The notes beneath the pieces are model-generated. The model was not told the DNA's origin, did no database searches, and saw only the letters and a list, made by a program, of their open reading frames with translations. Position numbers and translations under genes: made by a program. Source: Pseudobacteroides sp035370245 (GTDB taxonomy: Bacteria; Bacillota; Clostridia; Acetivibrionales; DSM-2933). From it: a stretch of 64,000 bases of DNA. Positions 1-9,527 of the stretch are shown here, piece by piece (position 1 is the first letter of the stretch; each line of letters opens with the position of its first letter). The stretch covers positions 5,156 through 69,155 of the forward strand of contig DAOOVO010000008.1 in assembly GCA_035370245.1 (NCBI GenBank), written 5' to 3'.

Positions 1-514
1 CTATAAGAGCATATTCATAAGTATCATGACTTGCAAACGATGCTACATAAGCAGGATAATTAAAATTAGTCTCATCATATTTGATATTTTTTGTGACACT
101 TCTAACATTACCGCGGTTATAATCCTTAATCTCGCAGCTGATATTTTTCAATCGTTCAATTTCTTTTAAGAAATCATCGTTTGGTAGTTTGTACTTCAAA
201 AATATTTGATATGAATTATCAATACTTACGGTTTCAAATGCGAAGTATTCTTCTACTGTTGCAGATGCCGATAATTTATCAGGGAAAACAAACAAACCCC
301 CCCACACATACGGATTGTTAGAGAATCGGCCTTGGTAAATACCTGATTCTGCTAGATTTATTTCATTTGGTCCTTTTATCAAACCAATTATTCCAATAAC
401 CAGAAGTGCTGTAATAAGAATAATTATACCGGAAATAATCGCATAAATTATATACTTTCTAGAATTTCTTGAATTGTAATTAATGCAATTGTTCCTGTTA
501 TATATTTCCTCCAT
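1..514 (-). CDS. Membrane-anchored hypothetical protein (3' end outside window)
   Basis: The reading frame opens with ATG at 514 on the minus strand and runs without a stop to the window edge, so 171 residues are visible and the C-terminus is missing. A GAGG-type ribosome binding site lies about 11 bases upstream. A polar, Asn-rich N-terminus of about 20 residues is followed by one strong hydrophobic segment (residues 21-46), then a mixed hydrophilic region with many Tyr and Asn. This suggests a type II membrane protein with an outside domain. I do not recognise a family in the visible part, and no function is offered. Confidence 0.75.
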   Translation of the reverse strand, partial: MEEIYNRNNCINYNSRNSRKYIIYAIISGIIILITALLVIGIIGLIKGPNEINLAESGIYQGRFSNNPYVWGGLFVFPDKLSASATVEEYFAFETVSIDNSYQIFLKYKLPNDDFLKEIERLKNISCEIKDYNRGNVRSVTKNIKYDETNFNYPAYVASFASHDTYEYALI

Positions 515-819
515 AGACTATTAACCTCATTTCAAATTGCTATGCGTTATGTAAATACCAGCAGTCTATAAATAATTAGAATAATGCCAATCATAGTGTA
601 CTATATTTGAGATAATTTGTAAATATTAGGCTATAATAGATGAAATATGAGAATTTTTATATTGAAATTCTAATGTAACGCTTCTGTAACTATTTTTAAC
701 CAATTATTAATTTGTTTTTATTCATAAAGTTATATTGTAAAACCATAGGGAATTTAAATACACATCAAAAAGAACATTTGGGAAAGCATCTAAGCTTCTT
801 TATGGTTTGGGGGAGAAAA
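515..819. other. Divergent intergenic region
   Basis: This AT-rich gap lies between the minus-strand membrane protein and the plus-strand deacetylase. A TATAAT hexamer at 632-637 could be a -10 element for the deacetylase, but I see no convincing -35 at the right distance. The deacetylase frame is open from 712, but the first 36 codons have no ribosome binding site and look untranslated. I see nothing else here. Confidence 0.4.
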
Positions 820-1821
820 ATGATTTATAGATTTACTGCAGAAGAATTCAGAGGACGATTAAGCCGGAGATATTATTGCAATTTGGAGGTATATAGAAAG
901 AGACGCAAAATCAGACTTAAAACAATTATTATGTTTTCAAGTTTAATTGCTAATGTGTTTCTTATTATACTAAGACTGTACGACATTGGTGTTTTTAATG
1001 TAAATGAATTAAACAAAAGCAATGCAGCTAATAGCGGATTCGCGAAGCTATATCATTCGAGCAATGTAAAGATTAGTCTAATTCAAAAATGTTATAATTC
1101 TTTAAAGAAAAACATGGTTGAAGATGTAAAATCGACAGTACTTGAGAATGAAAATTCAGCAGAGGATAAGAACACAACAGAAGATAAGAATTCAACAGAG
1201 GATAAGAATGACGTAAAGAAGGATGAAAAGGTTGCCTATCTGACATTTGACGATGGTCCGACGGCTAAAATAACACCCGAAGTTTTAAGGATATTAAAAG
1301 AGTTTGATATAAAGGCTACATTCTTTGTGTTAGGTGAGATGTGTCGTTTGAACCCCGAGATTTTAAAGGAAACACAGGCCATGGGACATTTGATTTGCAA
1401 CCATACTTATTCTCATGACTATGACAAGATATATTCAAGTAAAGAGGCTTTTATTAATGATTTGCAAAAGTGTGAAGAGACTATTGTTTCTATATTGGGT
1501 ACTCAATGGAATTCCAATAAAATCATAAGGTTTCCGGGTGGGTCATTTGGTAAAAAATTAATTCCGTTTAAAGAAGAAATAAAAAAGAGGGGATATATAA
1601 GCTATGATTGGAATGCTTTAAACGGTGATGCGGAAGGTATAAAGGTACCTGCTGAAAAATTGATTGATAATGTGGTTAAGTCAATTGAGGGCAAGGATAA
1701 TATAATTGTGCTCATGCATGACAGTGGGGGAAAAGAAACCACTGTCGAATCTCTTCCTGATGTTATAACGCTCTTAAAAAATAAGGGTTATGTTTTTAAA
1801 ACATTGGATCAGTATGAATAA
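820..1821 (+). CDS. Membrane-anchored polysaccharide deacetylase (NodB family)
   Basis: Predicted metal-dependent carbohydrate esterase family 4 enzyme that removes N-acetyl groups from peptidoglycan or another surface glycan. The start at ATG 820 is chosen because GGGGGAG lies just before it; an upstream in-frame ATG at 712 has no such site. The 333-residue product has a basic N-terminus, a membrane segment at about 34-52, and a linker with a repeated EDKN unit (about 112-130). The NodB domain starts near 137 and shows the expected motifs in order: TFDDGP, NHTYSHD with the metal-binding His pair, RFPGG, DWN and LMHDS. All catalytic positions look intact. Substrate is not determinable from sequence. 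It stands alone, convergent with the vitamin B12 importer. Confidence 0.9.
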   Translation: MIYRFTAEEFRGRLSRRYYCNLEVYRKRRKIRLKTIIMFSSLIANVFLIILRLYDIGVFNVNELNKSNAANSGFAKLYHSSNVKISLIQKCYNSLKKNMVEDVKSTVLENENSAEDKNTTEDKNSTEDKNDVKKDEKVAYLTFDDGPTAKITPEVLRILKEFDIKATFFVLGEMCRLNPEILKETQAMGHLICNHTYSHDYDKIYSSKEAFINDLQKCEETIVSILGTQWNSNKIIRFPGGSFGKKLIPFKEEIKKRGYISYDWNALNGDAEGIKVPAEKLIDNVVKSIEGKDNIIVLMHDSGGKETTVESLPDVITLLKNKGYVFKTLDQYE

Positions 1822-1853
1822 CACTGTGTTGGAAAGCATTATATATTAATTCA

Positions 1854-2675
1854 TTAATCTCCTGAAGACTTCCGGTGAACATCACTCTGGTTTCCGTACG
1901 GTATTATATGGGGAGTACCGGTTACAGGGTTTTTCATTACTATGGCTTTAACACCATATACCGAGTAAATGATATCCTCCTTTATAATGTCATTTGGTAT
2001 TCCTTCTTTAAAAATTTTTCCCTTATCCATGAGGACAAGCCTGTCGCAAAACTGAGCTGCAATATTTAAATCATGAATGCTCATTATTACAGTAACTTTA
2101 TTCTCTATGACAAGTCTTTTTAATATATCCATAATCTCAAGCTGATGATGTAGGTCCAGTTGGGAAACGGGCTCATCCAGGAGCATTATATTGGCTTCTT
2201 GTGTTAATGCACGAGCAATAATAGCTCTTTGCTTTTCTCCTCCGCTTACCATGTTTATACTTTTATCCCTTAAATGCCATGTGTTGGTAGCTTTCATGGC
2301 ACGCTCTGCTATCTCAATGTCATTTGAGCTTTCGGACTGAAGCCTTTTTATGTAGGGGCTTCTTCCCATCAAAACAACATCCATTACCGAAAATTCAAAC
2401 TCCAAATCTGTGTTCTGGGGCACATAGGATATTTCCCTAGCCAAAGTCTTATTGGAAAATTGGGTTATATCCTTATCGGCAATGTGTATGGAATTTTTTT
2501 TAGGGACCAGACAGCGGGCAATATTTTTCAAAAGGGTTGTTTTTCCGGAGCCATTAGGACCGATAATACCGTATATTCCACCTTCATATATTGCAAGGTT
2601 GATATTATTCAATATATTATGCTTTCCATAAGCCCAGTCCAATTTATTTATGACAATTATTTTTTTCCCATTCAT
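1854..2675 (-). CDS. btuD: Cobalamin ABC transporter ATP-binding protein
   Basis: ATPase subunit of a FecCD/BtuCD-type importer. The 273-residue protein has Walker A GPNGSGKTT, the ABC signature VSGGEKQR and Walker B MLLDEP followed by the D-loop and a switch His (SIHDLN). The start is taken at ATG 2675, which overlaps the permease stop as TGATG, a sign of translational coupling; a TTG one codon earlier is a weaker alternative. It is the last gene of a three-gene minus-strand operon behind a cobalamin riboswitch. The riboswitch is the main reason to assign cobalamin over siderophore, because the protein family alone does not distinguish them. Confidence 0.88.
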   Translation of the reverse strand: MNGKKIIVINKLDWAYGKHNILNNINLAIYEGGIYGIIGPNGSGKTTLLKNIARCLVPKKNSIHIADKDITQFSNKTLAREISYVPQNTDLEFEFSVMDVVLMGRSPYIKRLQSESSNDIEIAERAMKATNTWHLRDKSINMVSGGEKQRAIIARALTQEANIMLLDEPVSQLDLHHQLEIMDILKRLVIENKVTVIMSIHDLNIAAQFCDRLVLMDKGKIFKEGIPNDIIKEDIIYSVYGVKAIVMKNPVTGTPHIIPYGNQSDVHRKSSGD

Positions 2676-3730
2676 CAATTAAACACCTTCTTTTTATTCC
2701 TATACAATAAATATATAAAATATGGTGATCCCAATATGGATGTAACGGCTCCTACCGGAATTTCCGCAGGTGCAGCGGCACTTCTTGATATGGTATCGCA
2801 AATCACCATAAATATTGCACCACCCACTGCTGAAAATGGAAGAAGTGACCTGTGATCTGACCCTGACAAAAGCCTCACTGCATGAGGTATAATAAGGCCT
2901 ACAAAACCAATGGTGCCGCTTACCGACACAGATGCGGCTACAAGCAAAGAACATATTGCAATAAGAATCTTTTTTACTTTTTCCACTTCAGTTCCTAAGC
3001 TTTTCGCAGTTTCTTCACCGGCCGACATAAGGTTGAGATCCCTTGAAAAAAGCAATATGACCACCAAGCCTGCCAATACTAGCGGGAATAAAAAAGCTAT
3101 CTGGTTCCAGCTTGCAGAGGATACACTTCCCATAGTCCAGAACACTATTTTCTCCACTTGATTACGATTAAATACCATAATTATCGAAACCAATGACAGC
3201 AGCATAAAGTTTATTGCTATTCCTGCCAGCAAAAGAGTTGTCGGCGGTATTTTGCTTCCAACTCTTGCTATGTTGTATATAAGAGCAATTGTCAGTATTG
3301 AACCTATAAAAGCAAATATTGTTATGAATCCAATGCCTGAAAATGTATATTCCAGCCCTGCTACTATTGCAATTGAAGCACCGAGAGATGCACCGGAGGA
3401 TATTCCCATCACATAAGGGTCTGCCATGGGGTTTTTAAACATACCTTGAAGTACAGAACCTACAACAGCGAGAGCGGTACCGACAAGGGCTGACAGGATT
3501 ATTCTCGGAAGCCTTAGATTAAGCACAATCATAACATGTGAGGAATCCAAACCATCTGTCGATACGAGTCCTCCTATGATAGGAATTTTAGAAACCATAA
3601 TTCTTATAGCATCCAGAAATGATATATGTGCAGCACCAAATGTAGCTGAGAGAATGACTGCAGCCAGTAAGCCCAAGATGAGTATACATAATATTAATTT
3701 TATTATAGGCCTTTTTTCAACGTATATCAT
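2675..3730 (-). CDS. btuC: Cobalamin ABC transporter permease (FecCD/BtuC family)
   Basis: The 351-residue polytopic membrane protein carries the BtuC family landmarks: LNLRLPRIILSALVG near the N-terminus, the segment GMFKNPMADPYVMGISSGA in the middle, and a C-terminal GLIIPHAVRLL ATPase-coupling motif. About nine to ten hydrophobic spans are visible. A TGAGGTT site precedes ATG 3730. It forms the membrane channel for the binding protein encoded just upstream and the ATPase encoded just downstream. Substrate assignment rests on the operon's cobalamin riboswitch. Confidence 0.9.
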   Translation of the reverse strand: MIYVEKRPIIKLILCILILGLLAAVILSATFGAAHISFLDAIRIMVSKIPIIGGLVSTDGLDSSHVMIVLNLRLPRIILSALVGTALAVVGSVLQGMFKNPMADPYVMGISSGASLGASIAIVAGLEYTFSGIGFITIFAFIGSILTIALIYNIARVGSKIPPTTLLLAGIAINFMLLSLVSIIMVFNRNQVEKIVFWTMGSVSSASWNQIAFLFPLVLAGLVVILLFSRDLNLMSAGEETAKSLGTEVEKVKKILIAICSLLVAASVSVSGTIGFVGLIIPHAVRLLSGSDHRSLLPFSAVGGAIFMVICDTISRSAAAPAEIPVGAVTSILGSPYFIYLLYRNKKKVFN

Positions 3731-3769
3731 TTTATAACCTCATTTCTCAATGCTATCGCACTAACATTT

Positions 3770-4717
3770 TTATTGATTAAAGGCTTCGGGATGTATAATT
3801 TTGGCAAGCTCTATAAGTCCGTCTGCCAGTCTGGGGCCTTGCCTGTCAAGCATATTGTTATCAATTTCATAAAGCTTTCCGTTTTTTACCGCCGCTAAAT
3901 CCTTGTAGCCGTTGGTGCTTTCAATGCCTTGCTTTGAATTGAAATATTTAGAGCAGATAAGTATTTCCGGATTTTTTTCTACCAGCTTTTCTAAACTGTA
4001 TGACCATCCTTCGGCATCGTCGGCGGCATTTTTTCCGCCTGCCATTTGAATCATTTTACCTATAAATGTGTCTTTTCCCGCAGTAAAATCACCCATTTTT
4101 CCATAAGACAAAACATAATATACGCTTGGCGAAGGTTTGTCCTTAACCTTGTCTGCAACATTTTGCACCTTAGCCTTCATATCTTCTATAAGTTTATTGG
4201 CATTATCCTTTGCATTTAATACCATACCTACTTTTTCAATTGTATAATATACACCTTCGAAGTTTTCATCTCCATAGAAGGCGGCTATTTTTATTCCCAT
4301 ACCTTCCAGTTTTTGGACAACTTCTTTTTTAAAGTGGGTTGATACCAGCACCAGATCGGGCTTTAATTCAACTATCTTTTCAATGCTTGGTTCTTCTATG
4401 GCACCCACCGATGCAATCTTTTTAACATCTTCGGGGTAGTCACAGTATTCGGATCTGCCTATAAGCTTTGATGACTTGCCGATAGCATATATTATTTCAG
4501 TAATGTTGGGTGCGATAGATATTATTTTTTGGGGTTCACTTTCTATATTTATCTCCCTGCCATAGGAGTCTTTAATTGCTAATGGATATACATTGTCATT
4601 TGCCGGTGTGCTTATAGGCTTTTCACTGCTTTGTGAAGACTGCATTTGGCTGCAACCGGCAATTGATAATGTAAATATAATAATGGAAATCCATAATAAT
4701 AACCTTTTACTAAACAT
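3770..4717 (-). CDS. btuF: Cobalamin ABC transporter substrate-binding lipoprotein
   Basis: Class III periplasmic-binding-type lipoprotein that delivers substrate to the permease. ATG 4717 is preferred over GTG 4726 because GGAG lies 8 bases before it. The 315-residue product starts with a basic stretch and hydrophobic signal ending in a lipobox (SIAGC), followed by a Ser-rich linker. The folded part includes the family pattern PQKIISIAPNITEIIYAIG and a second lobe joined by a helix rich in Lys. It is the first gene of the riboswitch-controlled operon. A heme or siderophore substrate is possible from fold alone; the leader makes corrinoid more likely. Confidence 0.87.
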   Translation of the reverse strand: MFSKRLLLWISIIIFTLSIAGCSQMQSSQSSEKPISTPANDNVYPLAIKDSYGREINIESEPQKIISIAPNITEIIYAIGKSSKLIGRSEYCDYPEDVKKIASVGAIEEPSIEKIVELKPDLVLVSTHFKKEVVQKLEGMGIKIAAFYGDENFEGVYYTIEKVGMVLNAKDNANKLIEDMKAKVQNVADKVKDKPSPSVYYVLSYGKMGDFTAGKDTFIGKMIQMAGGKNAADDAEGWSYSLEKLVEKNPEILICSKYFNSKQGIESTNGYKDLAAVKNGKLYEIDNNMLDRQGPRLADGLIELAKIIHPEAFNQ

Positions 4718-4759
4718 AATCAACACTCCAAACGGTAAAATTATTTTAATGCAAAAACA

Positions 4760-4806
4760 TTTGCAAAAACATTAAAGTCTCTCAACCTAAAGGGCTAAGA
4801 GACTAA
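4760..4806 (-). terminator. Expression-platform terminator of the cobalamin riboswitch
   Basis: On the minus strand AGTCTCT pairs with AGAGACT (arms at 4799-4805 and 4777-4783) around a short GC-containing loop, and a T-rich run follows toward the btuF start. It sits between the aptamer and btuF, as expected for transcriptional attenuation by the riboswitch. Confidence 0.65.
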
Positions 4807-4866
4807 AAGTAATTACCGTAATAGTAAATAAGCATCCTACACCCCCCTATCGCTCGTAGAGTCTAT

Positions 4867-5041
4867 GGTGTTAATTCAAAGGCAGGTCTTCTGACTTAGG
4901 TTCATGGGATTCACGCCTTCCCGGACTTCATCCAGTGGCTTTTTGTGAACCCTCCCCAATTACAGCGGCGGGACCGTACAGGATTTGCACCTGTTTCCCT
5001 CTTAGCTTAAATATGTAATGTCACATATTCAAGAACCTTTG
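4867..5041 (-). ncRNA. Cobalamin riboswitch
   Basis: Read on the minus strand, the leader has the characteristic cobalamin-aptamer elements in order: GGTGCAAATCC-like core within the CAGGTGCAAATCCTG hairpin, a CCGCCGCTGTAA segment, GCCACTGG, and the B12 box AAGTCAGAAGACCTGCC (complement of about 4881-4897). It precedes btuF by about 150 bases. High cobalamin should favour the downstream terminator and shut off import. Confidence 0.95.
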
Positions 5042-5073
5042 ATAACATTATTGAAATTGAATTTAATGTAATT

Positions 5074-5102
5074 ACAATACCACAATAAAACATTATTGTC
5101 AA
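5074..5102 (-). promoter_or_regulatory. Sigma-A type promoter of the btuFCD leader
   Basis: On the minus strand a perfect -35 TTGACA (complement of 5097-5102) is followed after 17 bases by TATTGT (complement of 5074-5079), about 35 bases upstream of the aptamer. Confidence 0.7.
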
Positions 5103-5213
5103 AACACCCTACTGATAATTTTATATAAATTAAAATCAAAATGGTACAATGTATTTAAAAAATGTTGTATAATTTTAGTGGTAAAAACATGATAAATATT
5201 GAAGAGGTATAAA

Positions 5214-7229
5214 GTGGAACAAAAAAAATACTTTAATGCTAATTGTGGGAATGATCGATGGAATATATTTGTCTTCATAGCAAAAAATGTATTGCTTCTA
5301 ATTGTAACATGGTTAGCTGCTAATTTTTTGACACTGGATATTTGGAAGGATAACGTTAGCTTAGTTCATACAATATTTGAGCTTTTATGTGTGTTCATCT
5401 CTCTTTCAATATTTATAATTATATGGTATACATATGATAATAACTCACAAAGTATTAGGTGTGTCGGTTTTGCGTTTCTTAGTGTAGCTATTTTTACTGC
5501 TCTTCATGCTTTGTTTTTTCCTTCTCTTGGATTTGCACCGGTGGATCATAAAGATTTGTTTACGAAGTTTGGCATAATAGGAAGGCTTATTGAGGCAATT
5601 TGTATATTAACATTGATATATAACTTTTCTAAAGTTAATGTTAATAAATGGGTTATGTTAATAGTTTCTTTGATGGGTTCTTTTATTACATCATTAATAC
5701 TTTTTAATTTTCCTGAATTTATTCCAATGATATTGTCTGATGATGGACCTACCGTTTATAGAGCTATTATTGAATGTGTAATATTCATATTATTTGCTTG
5801 TTGTCTTCCTGCTCTAGTAAAAGAAGTAAATAGAAGAGAGTTATTGACATATAAATATATTTTATCGGCAATAATTTTTGCCATACCTGTGGAAATATTA
5901 TTCTCAATTTATGATAGTATTTATTCATTTTATAATGTTTGGGGGCATATCCTCAAATTTATATCGTATTGTTTTCTTTTTAAAGGTATATTCATAAGTG
6001 CTGTAACTTATCCTTATAGAACAAAGGTAGAACAGTTGAATATAAGTGAAGAGCGGTTCAAGAATGCCTTTGAATATGCAGCAGTTGGCATGGCAATTGT
6101 GGGTCTTGACGGTAAGTGGCTGAAAGTTAATCGCTTTGTATGTGACATAACAGGGTATTCCCATGAAGAACTAAATAATATGACATATAAAGATATTATG
6201 CATGTCGATGATCTGGAATCAGATGTTAATCTCACTAATCAGCTTTTGAAAGGAGAAATACAGTATTATCACGTTGAAAGACGATATATTCATAAAGACG
6301 GCTATCCTATATGGGTATTTCTGAGCTGCTCGTTAGTTCGTGATAATGAGGGTAATCCCCTATATTATGTCAGACAGATTCAGGATATTACCGAGGTTAA
6401 AAAAGCTTATGAGGCTATTGAGTATGACAAATTGAGGTCTGAGTTTTTTGCAAACATATCCCATGAGTTCAGGACACCTCTAAATATTATATTAAACTCC
6501 ATTCAATTGTTCGATATTTACATTAAAAACGATCATGATGATGACAGTAGGATGATAAAACATCTGAACTCTATGAAGCAAAATTGTAGCAGGCTTATTC
6601 GACTTATAAACAATTTGATAGATATGTCGCGTATAGATGCAGGATTTTATAATTTGAACAAGAAAGAATACAATATAGTAAATGTTGTGGAGGACATTAC
6701 CCTTTCGGTTGCGGATTTTATTAAGAGTAAAGGACTTCAACTGGAGTTCAATACCAATGTACAAGAGAAGTTTATGGAATGTGATCCCGATATAATCGAA
6801 AGAATAATGCTCAACTTACTTTCAAATGCTGTAAAATTTACAAAGAATGACGGTAGAATCAATGTGAATATTTATGACGATAAGGATAAAATAATCATTT
6901 CTGTTAAGGACAATGGCATAGGAATACAAAAGGACAAGCAGGAGCTGATTTTTCAAAGATTCCGTCAGGTAGACAAATCTCTTACAAGAAGCCATGAGGG
7001 AAGTGGAATAGGCTTATCCCTTGTTAAATCATTTGTTGAGCTTCATGGTGGGACAATTAGAGTTGAAAGTGAGTATGGAAAGGGAAGTGAATTTATAATA
7101 GTTTTTCCGGCTTTAGAAAAGGAAGAATCCTGCAATAATGCTTTGGATGAGGCTGCTGCAACAGTCGACAGACTTTCCGATAGTAGGATTGAGACTATAA
7201 ATGTGGAGTTTTCAGATATATATTTTTAA
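5214..7229 (+). CDS. MASE3-PAS sensor histidine kinase
   Basis: Membrane sensor kinase of about 671 residues. GTG 5214 is preferred because GAGG lies about 6 bases upstream; an in-frame TTG at 5199 lacks a site. The N-terminal ~265 residues hold seven or so hydrophobic spans with the conserved ALHALFFP pattern, like a MASE3 sensory module. A PAS domain follows (about 280-395), then a HisKA domain with phospho-acceptor His near 417 in ISHEFRTPLN, and an HATPase domain with N-box LLSNAVKFT, G1 box DNGIGI and G2 box GSGIGLSLV. No response regulator gene is adjacent, so this is an orphan kinase; many clostridial orphans feed sporulation or two-component networks, but the target here is unknown. 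Confidence 0.9.
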   Translation: MEQKKYFNANCGNDRWNIFVFIAKNVLLLIVTWLAANFLTLDIWKDNVSLVHTIFELLCVFISLSIFIIIWYTYDNNSQSIRCVGFAFLSVAIFTALHALFFPSLGFAPVDHKDLFTKFGIIGRLIEAICILTLIYNFSKVNVNKWVMLIVSLMGSFITSLILFNFPEFIPMILSDDGPTVYRAIIECVIFILFACCLPALVKEVNRRELLTYKYILSAIIFAIPVEILFSIYDSIYSFYNVWGHILKFISYCFLFKGIFISAVTYPYRTKVEQLNISEERFKNAFEYAAVGMAIVGLDGKWLKVNRFVCDITGYSHEELNNMTYKDIMHVDDLESDVNLTNQLLKGEIQYYHVERRYIHKDGYPIWVFLSCSLVRDNEGNPLYYVRQIQDITEVKKAYEAIEYDKLRSEFFANISHEFRTPLNIILNSIQLFDIYIKNDHDDDSRMIKHLNSMKQNCSRLIRLINNLIDMSRIDAGFYNLNKKEYNIVNVVEDITLSVADFIKSKGLQLEFNTNVQEKFMECDPDIIERIMLNLLSNAVKFTKNDGRINVNIYDDKDKIIISVKDNGIGIQKDKQELIFQRFRQVDKSLTRSHEGSGIGLSLVKSFVELHGGTIRVESEYGKGSEFIIVFPALEKEESCNNALDEAAATVDRLSDSRIETINVEFSDIYF

Positions 7230-7251
7230 GGTTTGTAAGGAGGCGTATATT

Positions 7252-7938
7252 TTGAATGACAATACCACTGCACATAAGGCAGAAGAATATGACGGTAAGA
7301 TTAGGTCTACAATTCCCAATTATGAATACTTTCATTCTGGAACTATAGATCTTGTTAAATCTATAAATCCTTCTCCTGAAAAATGGCTTGATACGGGCTG
7401 TGGAACAGGAACACTTGCAGATTTGGCTTTAAACAGCTTTAAAAACACCATTTTTTTTCTTGCGGACCCATCAAAGGACATGCTTTCTATTGCAAGAAAA
7501 AAGCTATTGCATAATAAAAATAACAGGGTTCAAATTTTGGATCCTGTAGCATCCCGGGATTTAAAACTGCCTGAGAATGAATTCGATGTAATTACTGCTA
7601 TTCAGGCTCATCATTATCTTGATCGGGAAGGTAGGAAAGCATCAGTTGAGAATTGCTTCAGGATGTTAAAGAGTGGAGGAATATTTATTACATTCGAGAA
7701 TATCCGCCCATTTACTGCTTCAGGTATTAAGGTCGGTTTGGATAGATGGAAAAGGTTTCAGATGTCTTGCGGCAAAAATGAGGAAGAAGCCCAAAAACAT
7801 GTTGAAAGGTTTGGTCGTGAATATTTCCCTGTCAATATAGAGGAGCACATTGGCTTAATGAGAGATACAGGATTTTCAACTGTTGAAATACTGTGGGTTT
7901 CTTATATGCAGGCAGGCTTCTACGCTATTAAGGAATAA
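7252..7938 (+). CDS. Class I SAM-dependent methyltransferase
   Basis: Small-molecule-type methyltransferase of 228 residues. The TTG start at 7252 is chosen because AAGGAGG lies 8 bases upstream; the frame is open earlier but overlaps the kinase gene. Motif I is LDTGCGTGTL, the acidic residue for the ribose lies in FLADPSKDML, and motif IV is FDVITAIQAHHYL. The C-terminal part has a Trp/Arg-rich helix and no extra domain. It follows the kinase gene by about 20 bases, so the two may be cotranscribed. The substrate cannot be inferred. Confidence 0.85.
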   Translation: MNDNTTAHKAEEYDGKIRSTIPNYEYFHSGTIDLVKSINPSPEKWLDTGCGTGTLADLALNSFKNTIFFLADPSKDMLSIARKKLLHNKNNRVQILDPVASRDLKLPENEFDVITAIQAHHYLDREGRKASVENCFRMLKSGGIFITFENIRPFTASGIKVGLDRWKRFQMSCGKNEEEAQKHVERFGREYFPVNIEEHIGLMRDTGFSTVEILWVSYMQAGFYAIKE

Positions 7939-8121
7939 CTCATTAGGAGTACAATTTGTGATAGGATATTAATAGGATTTATTATAATGATTAAAAGTGC
8001 TTGATTTAATTAAAAAACTTAAATATACTTGTAAGAGATGGTTGCATACAGCTTGCAGCTTTTATGTTTTGTGTGACTAAATATTTGATTTTCAACATAA
8101 ATAACGAGAGGATGATTTAAT

Positions 8122-9240
8122 ATGAAACCTGCTGTTAAACCTCAAAATCCCAACTTTTCTTCCGGTCCTTGCTCCAAGTATCCGGGATTTTCACTTGATA
8201 TTTTAAATAGTGCACTATTAGGCAGATCTCACAGAAGTGCAATCGCCAAAGAGAGGCTGAAATATTCCCTCAAAAAGACGAAGGAAATACTTGAAATACC
8301 TGATGATTATATTGTCGGTATGGTTCCTGGCTCAGATACCGGTGCTATAGAGATGGCAATGTGGAATCTTTTAGGCCCGAGAGGAGTCGATGTGGTTAAC
8401 TTTGAATCCTTTGGAAAAACATGGGCAAACGATGTTAAAAACCAGCTTAAGCTTGAGAATGTACAATCCATTTCGGCAGATTACGGATACTTGCCGGATC
8501 TTTCAAAAGTAAACTTTGATCATGATGTAGTTATGACATGGAATGGAACAACTAGCGGGGTAAAAATACCGAACGGTGACTGGATCCCGGATGACAGAAA
8601 AGGCTTGACAATTGTTGATGGGACTTCAGCTGTTTTTGCTATGGAAATTCCGTGGAGCAAAGTGGACGTTTTAACTTTCTCATGGCAAAAGGTTTTAGGC
8701 GGAGAAGGTGCTCATGGTATGCTGATCATGTCACCTCGTGCTGTAGAAAGGATCGAATCTTATATTCCACCATGGCCAATGCCTAAGGTTCTCCAATTAA
8801 GGAAGAAAGATAAGCTTATAATGGACATATTTGAGGGTTCACCAATCAACACACCATCAATGTTGTGCGTTGAAGACTATATAAAGGCATTGGAATGGGC
8901 AGAGTCAATAGGCGGACTCAAAGGCTTGATCAAAAAAAGCACTGAAAACCTCAATGAAATAGAAAAGTTTGTTGAAACCTATGATTGGATTGATTTTCTT
9001 CCGGTAAGCAAGGATATTCGTTCCAATACATCGGTTTGCTTAAAAATAAAGCTGGATCAGGAACAGCTAGGTGCTCTTGTTAAATTGTTGGAAAAAGAAG
9101 GTGCTGCATATGATTGCAAGTCCTATAAGGATGCACCTGCAGGATTGCGTTTCTGGTGCGGTGCTACAGTAAATAAGGAAGATGTAGCTTGCATGCTTCA
9201 GTGGCTTGAATGGGCTTATGGTGAAGTAACAAAAGCTTAA
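8122..9240 (+). CDS. serC: Phosphoserine aminotransferase
   Basis: PLP-dependent class V aminotransferase converting 3-phosphohydroxypyruvate and glutamate to phosphoserine and 2-oxoglutarate. The 372-residue protein begins with a typical NFSSGPC segment; the PLP lysine is probably K190 in TFSWQKVLGGEGAHG. The short HRSA segment and the overall pattern are of the SerC branch found in alpha-proteobacteria and some methanogens and clostridia more than the E. coli type, which I judge by eye only. GAGAGGATG precedes the ATG. No serA or serB lies in the window, so the gene is solitary, and a strong terminator follows it. Confidence 0.88.
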   Translation: MKPAVKPQNPNFSSGPCSKYPGFSLDILNSALLGRSHRSAIAKERLKYSLKKTKEILEIPDDYIVGMVPGSDTGAIEMAMWNLLGPRGVDVVNFESFGKTWANDVKNQLKLENVQSISADYGYLPDLSKVNFDHDVVMTWNGTTSGVKIPNGDWIPDDRKGLTIVDGTSAVFAMEIPWSKVDVLTFSWQKVLGGEGAHGMLIMSPRAVERIESYIPPWPMPKVLQLRKKDKLIMDIFEGSPINTPSMLCVEDYIKALEWAESIGGLKGLIKKSTENLNEIEKFVETYDWIDFLPVSKDIRSNTSVCLKIKLDQEQLGALVKLLEKEGAAYDCKSYKDAPAGLRFWCGATVNKEDVACMLQWLEWAYGEVTKA

Positions 9241-9276
9241 TTTAAATATATAGGGATTATTAATTTTTGAAAAATT

Positions 9277-9312
9277 CGGTATAGTCGTTGATTTGCGACC
9301 ATGCCGTTTTTT
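9277..9312 (+). terminator. Rho-independent terminator after serC
   Basis: CGGTAT-A-GTCG pairs with CGAC-C-ATGCCG, closed by a short loop and followed by six T. Confidence 0.85.
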
Positions 9313-9374
9313 CGTTTAGGGTTGGATTATATCAAACGGTATATGTACCCTAAAAATGAACGCTAAAAAAGTTT

Positions 9375-9404
9375 TTGACGTGGTTAATTGGAACGATTTA
9401 TAAT
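9375..9404 (+). promoter_or_regulatory. Promoter of the yjdF leader
   Basis: TTGACG (9375-9380) and TATAAT (9399-9404) are separated by 18 bases, just upstream of the structured leader. The promoter appears undamaged even though the gene it serves is broken. Confidence 0.65.
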
Positions 9405-9419
9405 ATATGGTAAGAGATA

Positions 9420-9521
9420 AAAACACGATCCGGTTGGTAGTCCGGATGCAGGAAAATTCCTGTCAGTAACCTGCCCTCCTGGGGTTGTCCATTCTCTTTA
9501 TAAGAAAGTTAACAGGAGGAA
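9420..9521 (+). ncRNA. Structured leader, candidate yjdF (azaaromatic) riboswitch
   Basis: The leader contains a hairpin around GATCCGG/CCGGAT, a second hairpin GCAGG/CCTGTC, and then CCTCCTG (9475-9481), which is exactly complementary to CAGGAGG (9513-9519), the Shine-Dalgarno sequence of the downstream yjdF start. This allows translational control by sequestration. yjdF genes in Firmicutes are commonly preceded by the yjdF riboswitch, which fits position and layout. I could not match the full consensus by eye, so the class assignment is inferred mainly from the downstream gene. Confidence 0.6.
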
Positions 9522-9527
9522 CGACAA